From CAWCHZ01 sp963795555 (GTDB taxonomy: Bacteria; Actinomycetota; Thermoleophilia; Solirubrobacterales; Solirubrobacteraceae): a DNA stretch of 64,000 nt. Positions 8,564-16,660 of this stretch are shown here, piece by piece (positions within the stretch are counted from its first letter, which is position 1; every line of letters begins with the position of its first letter). The stretch covers positions 2,046,001 to 2,110,000 of the forward strand of contig CAWCHZ010000002.1 in assembly GCA_963795555.1 (NCBI GenBank), written 5' to 3'. The notes under the pieces were generated by a model, which was not told where the DNA came from, did no database searches, and saw nothing but the letters and a program-made list of their open reading frames with translations. A program made the translations under genes and the position numbers.

Positions 8564-10365
8564 CGGAGATCTCCGCGGTCAATCGCAGCCGCCAACTCTC
8601 GAATGGTGGGCCACTGGAAGAGAGCAACCTTGGGTTCAGCAGGCCATGCCCCAAGGCGAGAGATGCGCTCCCCCACCTCGACAGCGAGCACAGCAGCCCT
8701 GAGCGAATCTCCTCCCACCTCGAAGAAGTCGGCCTCGGGCGTCAGATTCTCCACCTGGAGGACCTCCTCCCAGATCGCTATCAGCGCCTGCTCGGTACTT
8801 GTCGCTCGCTCTCCATTTGCCGAACTCGCACTCGCGGGAGGGTCAATACTTGAAGGCCGTTCTGCTTCAGCGGCACGACGCAGCGCTTGCACGTCGACTT
8901 TTCCGTGCGCGGTCACCGGAACAGCATCGACAAGCCGGATCGATGCAGGCACCATGTAGTCAGGAAGAAGGTCGCGGATCCCGTCTCGAAGCGCCCGCAC
9001 CGATGTCGCCGGCCCGTCCGTGCCCGCGGCAGGAACTACATACGCCGCGAGCGAGGTTGCGGCGCCGCTCTCAACCGGCAGGACAACAGCCTGAATGACA
9101 CCTCGCTGCGCAAGGAAAGCGCACTCGACATCACCAAGTTCGATGCGATAGCCCCGGATCTTCACTTGGGAGTCGATCCTCCCCACAAACTCGATCGCGC
9201 CATCGTCCCTCCGAAGACCGAGATCCCCAGACCGGTAAACCCGAGTGGGCCGACCTGAGAGCATCAGCGTTGGGAAACGCTCGGCAGTCATATCCTCGAG
9301 ATTGAGATATTCACGCGCGAGCGCTTGGCCAGCGATGACGATCTCTCCTTCAACGCCCGTTTGGCACGGTTCGCCTGACGGCCCCAAGATCGTCACGTCG
9401 ACGTTGTCGATGGGGTATCCGATCGGCACGGTCAGGCGCTCGTCACCCCGAACCTTCCACGACGTTACGTCAATCGTGGCTTCGGTCGGTCCGTACAGGT
9501 TGTAGACATCGGTCTCTAGACTGTCGCGTGCCTCCAACGCAAGCGCGACCGGAAGGACCTCTCCGCTGCAGATGAGGGCACGGAGGCTCCGGCACGACTC
9601 GCGTGTCGCGTGTCCACAGAAGGCCCTTAACATCGAAGGGACGAAGTGCGCGAGTGTGACTTGCTCGTCCTCGATCAGTTGCGCGACGTAATCAGCGTCG
9701 GCGTGACCGCCTGGCTTCGCGATCACCATCCTCGCGCCTACCATCAGCGGCAAGACCAATTCCCAAACAGAGACATCGAACGAGAATGGGGTCTTGTGCA
9801 GGACCGTGTCTCGCGCATTGGCTTTGAAATAGCGATGCATCCACTCGAGTCGGTTCAAGAGCGTCCGATGCTCAATGACGACACCTTTGGGACGGCCTGT
9901 CGAGCCCGATGTATACAGCACATATGCCGCCGTATTCGGCTGAGGCGACTCTGCTTTGCAGTTGCCGAATCTCGGGATCGCATCGATGGAAATCAGCGGC
10001 GCCGCTTCGAGTTGTCGCGCCTGCTGCTCATGTCGCCTGGTGACGAGAATCGCCGCGGGGGCGGAGTCGTCGATCATCGTCTCGAGACGCTTCGCTGGGT
10101 AAGCCGGCTCCAGCGGGATGTAGGCCGCGCCTGCCCGGAGGATCCCGAACAGCCCGATGACGAGCTCGAATGACCGCTCGCACATGAGCCCTACGAACAT
10201 GTCGCTGCGGACTCCGCAGTCAGCGAGGGCGGCGGAAACTGCGCCGCTCTGTTCCCAAAGCTGCCGGTATGTCAGCTCGGTGCCCGCAAAGCTCAGGGCC
10301 GGTGCGTCCGGGCGACGCTCGACTTGTCTCGCTACGAGTCCGATGACCGTGTTGCCCGACACCAC
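8560..10365 (-). CDS. Stand-alone NRPS adenylation-PCP didomain protein, predicted serine-activating
   Basis: 601 residues: adenylation domain (about 10-500) and a peptidyl carrier domain (about 520-595); no condensation or thioesterase domain. Core motifs seen are A3 YTSGSTGRPKG, A4 FDVSVWEL, A5 NLYGPTEATID, A7 YRSGDLGLRRDDG, A8 GRIDSQVKIRGYRIEL, A10 with K489, and the carrier motif FFEVGGDSLRA whose Ser554 takes phosphopantetheine. By hand alignment to GrsA-PheA the ten specificity residues are D197 V198 W201 H240 I265 S267 L290 I298 D299 K489, giving DVWHISLIDK, one change from the published serine code DVWHLSLIDK. GTG 10365 or 10362 starts it. First gene of the operon with the NTP_transf_5 and P450 genes. 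Confidence 0.92.
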   Translation of the reverse strand: MVSGNTVIGLVARQVERRPDAPALSFAGTELTYRQLWEQSGAVSAALADCGVRSDMFVGLMCERSFELVIGLFGILRAGAAYIPLEPAYPAKRLETMIDDSAPAAILVTRRHEQQARQLEAAPLISIDAIPRFGNCKAESPQPNTAAYVLYTSGSTGRPKGVVIEHRTLLNRLEWMHRYFKANARDTVLHKTPFSFDVSVWELVLPLMVGARMVIAKPGGHADADYVAQLIEDEQVTLAHFVPSMLRAFCGHATRESCRSLRALICSGEVLPVALALEARDSLETDVYNLYGPTEATIDVTSWKVRGDERLTVPIGYPIDNVDVTILGPSGEPCQTGVEGEIVIAGQALAREYLNLEDMTAERFPTLMLSGRPTRVYRSGDLGLRRDDGAIEFVGRIDSQVKIRGYRIELGDVECAFLAQRGVIQAVVLPVESGAATSLAAYVVPAAGTDGPATSVRALRDGIRDLLPDYMVPASIRLVDAVPVTAHGKVDVQALRRAAEAERPSSIDPPASASSANGERATSTEQALIAIWEEVLQVENLTPEADFFEVGGDSLRAAVLAVEVGERISRLGAWPAEPKVALFQWPTIRELAAAIDRGDLR

Positions 10366-10697
10366 CGCTCTTCAATGCTACACCGATCTGTTGATCCGGT
10401 CCATCTCCGGCGTGGCCTAGAGTTCCAATTTGAAGCCAGCGCCCGACATCGCGCTGACCGTCCTGCTCGTCCTTGGACCCTGCAAGCGGCCGGAACGACC
10501 GCGGCTTGCGCCGGTAAAGCCTCCCGTTCGACTTCGCGAATCTAGGTCACTCACGAAGTGAAGCATCCCGACGCAATACCGCAGCAAGGACGAGACTCGG
10601 CCCTTCGGCGCATCTACCGAGACTGGGCTAGACAGCACGGGGACTCAGAATGCACAGGCAGGGCGGTCCGACTTGCCGGGCCTTCGATCGTCGACCA
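10366..10697. other. Intergenic region upstream of the A-PCP operon
   Basis: It lies between the A-PCP start and the end of the alpha/beta hydrolase gene, both minus strand, so it should hold the A-PCP promoter and the hydrolase transcript end. I see only weak promoter-like hexamers (a TAGCAT about 15 bases before the GTG) and no strong hairpin. Base composition changes near here: sequence on the low-coordinate side is less GC-rich than that on the high side. Confidence 0.3.
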
Positions 10698-11492
10698 TCA
10701 GCATGTCTGGCCGCTGATTCCGATCTGTCGTAGCCAGTCGATGAGTTCACCCAATGCTTCTTGGCGTCCGCTGTCGAGGTTGTGGTCGCCGCCCTCGATC
10801 TCGCGATGCCTCGTCTCCTTGCCGGCGCGCAGCAGGAGTTGGTGACCAATCCACGCGTCACTGCGTCGCCAGATGTTGTCCTCGGCGCCCTGGAGGAAGA
10901 GCACCGGGCAGCCGATCTCGCCCAGCCGGTAGACGGGTGCCTCGAGGATGTAGTCGCGGTAGAAGTCGAGCGGCACGTCGGCGCCGAAGTAGGTCGCTCG
11001 GCCGCCGGCGACCAGCGTCTCGAGCTCTTCGGCGAGGACGCGGGTGGGCGAGTCGGCTGGCATGCCGACGTGGACGGTGATGCAGGTCGCGATCGAGGCG
11101 ACGAAGGCGAGCCGGCCGGTGTCGAGCGCAGCGCGCAGGGCGGCGAGGCTGCCGGAGCTGACGCCGACCGCGCCGATCCGGGCCGCGTCCGCCCACGGCT
11201 GAGTCGCGACGTAGTCGACGACATCGCTCGTGTTCTGCGCCCAGCGGCCGTAGGTCATGTCATCGAGGCTCCCGCCGGTCTCCCCGCAGCCGAAGAGATC
11301 GAAGAGCACGACCGCGAGGCCGGCCTCTTCCGCGCGTAGGAGCAGCTCGGTCGTGAACGGCGAAAGCTTCTTGCTGCCGGCGTAGCCATGGCAGTAGACG
11401 AGGACTGGGCCAGACCCATTCGCGGCCTCGGGGACATAGGCGATGCCGACGTTTCGGTCGCCTCCATCGAGGCGGAAGGTGAACTCTCTCAC
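10698..11492 (-). CDS. Alpha/beta hydrolase (serine esterase/peptidase-like)
   Basis: 264 residues from GTG 11490-11492, chosen because it overlaps the stop of the upstream acetyltransferase (GTGA 11489-11492) and because homology-like sequence begins there. Fold elements: oxyanion loop LVYCHGYAGS, strand AVVLFDLFGCGETGG, nucleophile elbow GVSSG (Ser112), acid region FLQGAEDNIW and catalytic histidine in EGGDHNLDSG. These make a complete Ser-Asp-His triad. No signal peptide, so it is cytoplasmic. Substrate not predictable; family members cleave esters, amides or peptides. Confidence 0.85.
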   Translation of the reverse strand: MREFTFRLDGGDRNVGIAYVPEAANGSGPVLVYCHGYAGSKKLSPFTTELLLRAEEAGLAVVLFDLFGCGETGGSLDDMTYGRWAQNTSDVVDYVATQPWADAARIGAVGVSSGSLAALRAALDTGRLAFVASIATCITVHVGMPADSPTRVLAEELETLVAGGRATYFGADVPLDFYRDYILEAPVYRLGEIGCPVLFLQGAEDNIWRRSDAWIGHQLLLRAGKETRHREIEGGDHNLDSGRQEALGELIDWLRQIGISGQTC

Positions 11493-12007
11493 CGGGAGAC
11501 GCTCAGGCTGAGAATCACGCTGCGGTAGTTCGTGCCCCTCGTCGGCGACCAGTCCGCGTACTCGATGAAGCGGTAGCCGCGGCGCGCGTACCAGTCGATC
11601 AGGTGCTGGGCGGGCTCGGCCGTATCCACGGCGAGCTCCGCGGCGCCGGTCTCCGCCGCCCGCCGCTCGGCGGTCTCGACCAACAGCCGCCCAATCCCAC
11701 GGCCCTGGAAGGCGGGCTCGACGCCGAGCTGGCCGAAGCTCGCGACGTCGGGCCTGTCGTACCAGGGGCAGCCCCGAACACGCGCAGCGTCGCTGAAGGT
11801 GAGCGTCCCCACGAGCTCGTCGCCGACTAGCGCGAGGTAGCACTCCGCTCCGTCGATCCGTTCCTGCGTGATCGCATCGTCCTGCCAGGCGGCGTGGTAA
11901 CGGAGGCCAAGCTCGGCGAGCTGACCGTATGCGCGGTGGAGTAGCGCCGTGAGCTCAGCGATCGAGTCGCCGTCCTGGAATAGGCGGATCTCAATCGACT
12001 CGTTCAT
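11489..12007 (-). CDS. GNAT family N-acetyltransferase
   Basis: 172 residues. The acetyl-CoA binding motif is VEPAFQGRGIGRLLVETAE (Q/R-x-x-G-x-G), followed by the beta-5/alpha-4 region DTAEPAQHLIDWYARRGYRF, which is typical of GNATs. The N-terminus IEIRLFQDGDSIAELTALL is the usual beta-1/alpha-1. Coupled by a 4-base overlap to the downstream alpha/beta hydrolase. Its own ATG overlaps the stop of a decayed reading frame upstream (ATGA at 12004-12007), showing that it once belonged to a longer operon. Acceptor unknown. Confidence 0.88.
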   Translation of the reverse strand: MNESIEIRLFQDGDSIAELTALLHRAYGQLAELGLRYHAAWQDDAITQERIDGAECYLALVGDELVGTLTFSDAARVRGCPWYDRPDVASFGQLGVEPAFQGRGIGRLLVETAERRAAETGAAELAVDTAEPAQHLIDWYARRGYRFIEYADWSPTRGTNYRSVILSLSVSR

Positions 12008-12153
12008 CGAACGATGACCTCACGCGCTCGTTCTTCATCCGGCATGGGTGTGATGAAGAACTCGCGCGCCGTCTGCACCGCGCTGGCCGCGTTCGCCAGG
12101 CTCGTGCTCTCAATCACCGCGCCGCCTGAGCCAACCGGATACGCACCACGCGG
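12004..12153 (-). pseudogene. 3' remnant of a gene that preceded the GNAT
   Basis: An open minus-strand reading of about 49 codons ends in AREFFITPMPDEERAREVIV and a TGA that overlaps the ATG of the GNAT gene. It has no start: a TAA closes it at its 5' side. In a second frame just upstream the short reading LSWVRGGAYDNRVVRIRLAQ is also protein-like, suggesting a frameshifted and truncated gene. The family is not recognisable. The precise ATGA overlap is the main evidence that it was once coding. Confidence 0.35.
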
Positions 12154-12339
12154 TTATCATAGGCGCCGCCGCGCACCCAGCTCAAATCGAGGGTCATCGC
12201 CTTCTGCTACTCCTCCTCGTAGAGCAGCGCGATCGCCTCGACGAGACGCAACATGCTCGACAACACGACGCGCCAACTCGCGCCGCCGCTCCAGCTGAGA
12301 GCCGCGTGTGCAGATCCATCCGGGTCGCCTCCGTGGAGT

Positions 12340-12720
12340 GCACGACATGGCCGCCGCGGCGGGCGTGGCGGTGCAGACGCTCTATGCCCACTTCGGCTCC
12401 AAGGCGGGCCTGGTCGCGCGCTGCTCAATCAGGCCGGCGAGGGCGCCGACCGCCTGGGGGAGCTGCGCATTCGCCGGCGCGCGGACGCCCGGCGCACGAT
12501 CGAACGGATCGGCGCGCTCGGGGCGCTGCGCCCGAGCGTTCCCCCGAGCGAGGCCACGGCGCTGCTCGCGCGATCACGACGGGCGCCTGCTGGGAGGAGC
12601 TGATCGAGGCTGTGGCCTGTAGCCGGAGGCCGCCGAACGCCGGATCGCCGACACGCTTGCCCGCGCTCTGCTCAGACGCCCACACAGGTGATCGTCTCCG
12701 TGGCCTTGATGGCCACGTTG
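12340..12720 (+). pseudogene. Decayed TetR-family regulator
   Basis: The helix-turn-helix of a TetR repressor is clear in one frame (DMAAAAGVAVQTLYAHFGSK then AGLVA, about 12347-12420). The reading then continues only after changing frame (LNQAGEGADRLGELRIRR, ADARRTIERIGALGALRPS), and changes again before a typical TetR tail (ERRIADTLARAL near 12640-12680). At least two frameshifts and no good start codon make this a pseudogene, unless the region contains sequencing errors. It lies among other gene debris between the GNAT and the toxin-antitoxin pair. Confidence 0.6.
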
Positions 12721-12723
12721 CTG

Positions 12724-13122
12724 TCAGGGATGCACCGGCACTCCCGCCAGACGTGCGAGTCCCGCCTGCGCCTCGTCGAGCGTAAAGAGCCCCCGGCCAG
12801 TTGCCGCGGCGGTGGCGATGATCAGGAGGTCAGTTGCCTTGCTGGCGCGCTTCTGCGTCCGCGCCGCCGCGAGGATCTCGCCGTAATGCCGCGCCACCGA
12901 TTCGTCGACGGGCAGCGGATCAAAGGCCTGGCGGATAGCGGCAAGCCGCGCCTGGCGAACGGCCTGAGCGGTCGGATCGGCGGCGAGTCGCACACCAGCG
13001 TGCAGCTCGCCGAGGGTGATGACCGAGATCGCTGCCGTGTCGCCTGGCCTCGACGGCACCGTCGGCAAGCCCGCGATCACGGCAGAGGTATCGAGGAGCA
13101 GACGCGTCAACTGCTTCGCCAC
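12724..13122 (-). CDS. vapC: PIN-domain toxin (VapC family)
   Basis: 132 residues from GTG 13122. The PIN-domain acidic residues are in place: LLLDTSAVIAG (Asp11), VITLGELHAGV (Glu39), KATDLLIIATA (Asp98) and LFTLDEAQ (Asp116), which in the family coordinate Mg for RNA cleavage. The start overlaps the antitoxin stop by 16 bases, the usual arrangement that lets the antitoxin be made first. As a toxin it would cut tRNA or other RNA to stop translation when the antitoxin is degraded. Confidence 0.88.
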   Translation of the reverse strand: MAKQLTRLLLDTSAVIAGLPTVPSRPGDTAAISVITLGELHAGVRLAADPTAQAVRQARLAAIRQAFDPLPVDESVARHYGEILAAARTQKRASKATDLLIIATAAATGRGLFTLDEAQAGLARLAGVPVHP

Positions 13123-13385
13123 GGATCGTCGACGGATGCCTCGTTGCGCCGGATCTCCTGCAGATCGGCGCCGAAGCGATCGTCGACGGGCGTTGCGGCG
13201 AGCAGCGTGCGAACGGTTCCGAGGTCGACATCGACAAGTCGCACGCGAGGCTGATCCGGTGGTCCGAGCCGAGCAACGGGCCGACCACGGACAGTGATCA
13301 AGAACTCGGTGCCCGCTTCGGCCTCGCGCAGGATCTCCCCGATGTTGTTGCGCAGATCGCGCTGTGGGATCGAACGCATCGCCAT
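13107..13385 (-). CDS. Phd/YefM-type antitoxin
   Basis: 92 residues from ATG 13385 (ATG 13379 also possible). The N-terminus MRSIPQRDLRNNIGEILREA and then GTEFLITVRGRPVARLGP are the DNA-binding fold of Phd/YefM antitoxins. The C-terminal half, with RFGADLQEIR and the acidic/basic tail DDPWRSS, would wrap the toxin. It is first in the operon and overlaps vapC. A 19-bp palindrome lies immediately before its start codon, fitting the autoregulation known for this family. Confidence 0.87.
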   Translation of the reverse strand: MAMRSIPQRDLRNNIGEILREAEAGTEFLITVRGRPVARLGPPDQPRVRLVDVDLGTVRTLLAATPVDDRFGADLQEIRRNEASVDDPWRSS

Positions 13386-13386
13386 A

Positions 13387-13405
13387 CTGCTACGCAGCGT
13401 AGCAG
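13387..13405. promoter_or_regulatory. 19-bp palindromic operator of the toxin-antitoxin operon
   Basis: CTGCTACGC-A-GCGTAGCAG is a perfect inverted repeat with 9-bp arms around a single central base, two bases before the antitoxin ATG. Phd/YefM proteins bind such palindromes to repress their own operon, and the toxin modulates the binding. The closeness to the start codon suggests a near-leaderless transcript or an operator overlapping the transcription start. Confidence 0.75.
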
Positions 13406-13423
13406 CAGGGATGGAGGCGCGAG

Positions 13424-14104
13424 CTATGACTTCTTCCGGCGGAACCACGCGATGAGCGCCAGGACCCCGACTGAGATCGGCGCCGCGAGGCGAGCCATGC
13501 GGGCCTTTGCGGCTGCGGAGACGACCGATCCGACGTCGAGCACGTCGGTCGCCTTGGCCCCCGCGCTCGACGCCGAGCCGGCGGAGCTACCCGCGGGGCC
13601 GCCGTCGCCTGTGCCTGCTTGATCCGCGCCCGTCGCCGGGCCGCCCGCCGCGCTGCCGGGGGCGTTGATCTCCTGCTCGAGTCGCCGTGAGAACTCCGCC
13701 AGCACGCGGCTGCCCATGTCCTCGAGGATGCCCCGGCCGAAGCGCGCCTGGGGACCGGTGATGTGCAGGTCGGTCTCGGCCTTCACGCGCGTGCCGCCGT
13801 CGAACGGCTCGACGAGGTTGGTGATCGTCGCCATCGCCGTGCCCTGGCCCTTGGCCTCCTTGGCGCTCAGCGAGATCACGGCCCGGTGCGCCTCGTTGTC
13901 GACCTCGGTGAGGGTCGCCGTGCCCCGGTAGGTCACGGTCATCGGGCCGATCTTGATCGTCATCGAGCCGTTGTAGCGGTTGTCCTCGCCGGCGTCTTCG
14001 ATCGTCGCGCCCGGCAGGCAGCTGGCGACGCGCTTCATGTCGAGCAGCGTCGTCCAGACTGTCTCGAGGTCGCCGGCGACCGTGAACTCGTTGGTGAGGA
14101 TCAT
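13424..14104 (-). CDS. coxG: CoxG-like SRPBCC protein with C-terminal membrane anchor
   Basis: 226 residues. Residues 1-145 form the CoxG/SRPBCC domain: NEFTVAGDLETVWTTLLDM, CLPGATIED, GPMTVTYRGTATLTEVD and GPQARFGRGILEDMGSRVL. A Gly/Ala/Ser-rich linker (about 148-190) leads to a C-terminal hydrophobic segment ISVGVLALIAWFRRKKS, the anchor described for CoxG, which recruits the molybdenum hydroxylase to the membrane. It follows coxL on the same strand after a 69-base spacer made of a tandem duplication of the coxL 3' end. Recent work on CoxG homologues suggests quinone delivery to such enzymes; the role here is inferred by family. Confidence 0.85.
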   Translation of the reverse strand: MILTNEFTVAGDLETVWTTLLDMKRVASCLPGATIEDAGEDNRYNGSMTIKIGPMTVTYRGTATLTEVDNEAHRAVISLSAKEAKGQGTAMATITNLVEPFDGGTRVKAETDLHITGPQARFGRGILEDMGSRVLAEFSRRLEQEINAPGSAAGGPATGADQAGTGDGGPAGSSAGSASSAGAKATDVLDVGSVVSAAAKARMARLAAPISVGVLALIAWFRRKKS

Positions 14105-14125
14105 CGCGTCACTCCATCGTGGTTC

Positions 14126-14201
14126 GGGGCTGAGGTCATCGTGCGGTCGCCTTCACGCCGCGCGGGGCTGAGGTCATCGTGAGGTTGCCTCCACGCCGCG
14201 C
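14126..14201. repeat. 38-bp tandem duplication at the coxL/coxG junction
   Basis: Two head-to-tail 38-base copies (14126-14163 and 14164-14201) differ at three positions. The second contains the last codons and the TGA of coxL (14174-14176); the first is the spacer before coxG. The block is explained most simply as a local duplication of the coxL end. Confidence 0.85.
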
Positions 14202-16660
14202 GGCGCGTCCGGCGCTGGATGCAGCAGCCGGTAGACGCGCTCCCAGTGGTTGTGGCTCTCGCTGACCGCCGGTGCGCCCGGGCCAAGCGCGTCCTGGATC
14301 GCGCTGCAGATCGCGTGCAGCGGGGCGCCGCCGCCCTCACCCATCCCCTTCGCGCCGTTGGGCGTGAACGGCGATGGCGTCTGGACATGGGCTGTCTTGA
14401 TGTGGGGCAGGTCGAGCGCGGTGGCCGCGTGGTAGTCGTAGAAGGAGGACTGCATCAGCTGGCCCTCCTCGTCGTACTCGAACGTCTCGTACAGCGCCGC
14501 GCCGATCCCATGCGCGGTGGCGCCGTGAACCTGCCCGTCGACGATCATCGGGTTGATCACCCGACCGCAGTCGTCGGCGGCCGCGTAGTCGAGGATCTTC
14601 ACCATCCCCGTCTCCTCGTCGATCTCCAGCACGCACGCGTGCGTCTGGCTGGCGTAGGTGAGCGTCAGGTTGCCCGTCTTGGTCTCCGGGTCGGGGACCT
14701 GGAAGGGCGGCGTGTAGACGTAGCGGCAGTTGAGGCTGATCTGGTCGCGCAGCTCGGGCGTCAGGACGGCGTTGTTGGCATAGACCATGTTGGCGATGCC
14801 GATGAACGGGATCGCCCGCTCGCGGTCATCGCGCACGTAGGCCGTGCCGTCGGCCAGCTCGATGTCCTCCTCGGGCGCCTGCAGCGCGAAGGCCGCGATC
14901 TTGATGATCTCCGCGCGCAGCTTCTCGGCGCCGCCCATCGCCGCGCTGAGCCCGGTCACGGCGAATTGCGACGCGTACGTGCCCGAGAAGGCGACATAGG
15001 TGTTGTTGCGCGCATCGAAGCCGGCCGTCACGTTCACCTGGTCGGGTGACATCCCGAGCACGTCGGCGACGACCTGGGCCGCCGTCGTCTCATGGCCCTG
15101 GCCCTGTGGCGTGGTGCCGAGGTTGACGTTGACCTCGCCATAGAGGTCCAGCTTGACGAACGCGGCCTCACCGTTGCCCGAGAACGGCAGGTCAGGGTTG
15201 ATGATCCGCGACTGGCCGAAGTTGTTGGTGCCGGAGTCGAGCGTCGTGCCGATGCCGATCCCCAGGCGCCGCCCGGTGCCCGTCCCCATCGCCTTCTGGC
15301 GCTCGCGCCAGGTCTCATAGTCGATCGCCTCGAGCGCGAGGTCCAGCGCCTTGGGCAGGTCGCCGGAGTCATAGACGCAGCCGTTGGGCGTCTCATAGGG
15401 ATAGTCCTCGGGCTGCACGTAGTTCTTCTTGCGCAGCTCGACGGGGTCGAAGCCCAGCTCGTGGGCGACGAGGTCGACGATCCGCTCGATCAGCCAGAGG
15501 TGCTGCAGGCGCGAATAGCCGCGGTTGGGGACGGTCGGGCACTTGTTGGTGACCGTCTCGGTGTAGTCGACGCGGATGTGCTTGAGCTTGTAGCAGCCGG
15601 GCACGACCTGGGCCCAGATCACGGCCCCGAGCGGCTCGTAGTGCAGATACCCGCCGGCGTCGTCGAACGCGCGCACCTTGAAGCCGAGGATCGTCCCGTC
15701 GTTCATCACCGGAACCTCGATGTCCACGAACGTGCGCTCGTTGCCGTGCCCGGCCGAGAGCATGTGGTCGGTGCGGTACTCGGTCCACTTGACCGGTCGC
15801 CCGGCCTTGCGCGACAGCAGGGCCAGCGCGGTTATCTGCGGATAGCTGCCGATCTTGATGCCGAACGCGCCGCCGATGTCCTGCGAGTGGAAGAGGATCT
15901 TGTTGCTCGGGACGCGCAGCGCCGGGCCGATCATCAGTGACGCGAACATCGGCATCTGGTTGTTGGAGAAGATGTCGATCGTGTCGGTGCCGGGGTCCCA
16001 ATGGACCAGCGCGCCGTTGCACTCCAGCGGCGTCGAGGAGAAGCGGTGGAAGTGCAGGCGGTCGATCTTGACGACGTGATCGGCCTCCTGGATCGCCCAG
16101 TCGACGTCGCCGTAGTCGTAGACGCCGTGCCAGACGACGTTCGAGCCGACCTCCTCGTGCAGGATCGGAGCGTCCGGCTGGGCCGCGCTGATGCTGTCCA
16201 CGACGGCCGGCAGCACCTCGTACTCGACCTCGACCAGCTCGGCCGCGTCGCGCGCGATCTCGCGGCTCTCGGCCAGCACGAGCGCCACCGCGTCGCCCTG
16301 ATAGCGGACCTTGTCGACCGCCAGGCAGTACTCGGCGATCCTGCCCCCCGGCTCAGGGGCGATCTGGAAGTAGGGCTCGGTCAGCTCCTTGACCTCGTTG
16401 CCGACCAGCGTCGCGTAGACGCCGTCGAGGCGCTCGGCCTTGGAGGTGTCGATCGAGACGATCCGGGCATGGGCGTGCGGCGAGCGGACGAAGTGGGCGT
16501 AGCCCATGTGGATCTGGCCGGCGTCATCGGCGAAGGTGCCCTGGCCCTGGAGCAGGCGGCGGTCCTCCTTGCGCGGGAGCCGCTTGCCCGACCATTCCCC
16601 GAGTCGCTCGCTCTGCTCGACCGGGGCGACGGTCGTCTGGCTGATCACGGCGCTGCTCAT
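14174..16660 (-). CDS. coxL: Molybdopterin-binding large subunit of a CO-dehydrogenase/xanthine-oxidase family hydroxylase
   Basis: 828 residues from ATG 16660, which overlaps the stop of the 2Fe-2S subunit gene (ATGA). The N-terminus has the family's RKEDRRLLQGQGTFADD and HAHARIVSIDTS. Moco-binding stretches include GAFGIKIGSYPQ and TTPQGQGHETTAAQV, and the catalytic glutamate motif is KGMGEGGGAPLHAI near the C-terminus. At the active-site loop where true CO dehydrogenases have AYRCSFR this protein has PNRGYSRLQHLW, so it probably hydroxylates another substrate. Partners are the FAD and 2Fe-2S subunits immediately upstream and CoxG downstream. Confidence 0.9.
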   Translation of the reverse strand: MSSAVISQTTVAPVEQSERLGEWSGKRLPRKEDRRLLQGQGTFADDAGQIHMGYAHFVRSPHAHARIVSIDTSKAERLDGVYATLVGNEVKELTEPYFQIAPEPGGRIAEYCLAVDKVRYQGDAVALVLAESREIARDAAELVEVEYEVLPAVVDSISAAQPDAPILHEEVGSNVVWHGVYDYGDVDWAIQEADHVVKIDRLHFHRFSSTPLECNGALVHWDPGTDTIDIFSNNQMPMFASLMIGPALRVPSNKILFHSQDIGGAFGIKIGSYPQITALALLSRKAGRPVKWTEYRTDHMLSAGHGNERTFVDIEVPVMNDGTILGFKVRAFDDAGGYLHYEPLGAVIWAQVVPGCYKLKHIRVDYTETVTNKCPTVPNRGYSRLQHLWLIERIVDLVAHELGFDPVELRKKNYVQPEDYPYETPNGCVYDSGDLPKALDLALEAIDYETWRERQKAMGTGTGRRLGIGIGTTLDSGTNNFGQSRIINPDLPFSGNGEAAFVKLDLYGEVNVNLGTTPQGQGHETTAAQVVADVLGMSPDQVNVTAGFDARNNTYVAFSGTYASQFAVTGLSAAMGGAEKLRAEIIKIAAFALQAPEEDIELADGTAYVRDDRERAIPFIGIANMVYANNAVLTPELRDQISLNCRYVYTPPFQVPDPETKTGNLTLTYASQTHACVLEIDEETGMVKILDYAAADDCGRVINPMIVDGQVHGATAHGIGAALYETFEYDEEGQLMQSSFYDYHAATALDLPHIKTAHVQTPSPFTPNGAKGMGEGGGAPLHAICSAIQDALGPGAPAVSESHNHWERVYRLLHPAPDAPRGVEATSR

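Noticed and set aside
14176..16660. Calling the coxMSL operon a carbon monoxide dehydrogenase
   Set aside because: The large subunit lacks the AYRCSFR active-site loop of CO-oxidising form I enzymes, so only the family assignment is kept.
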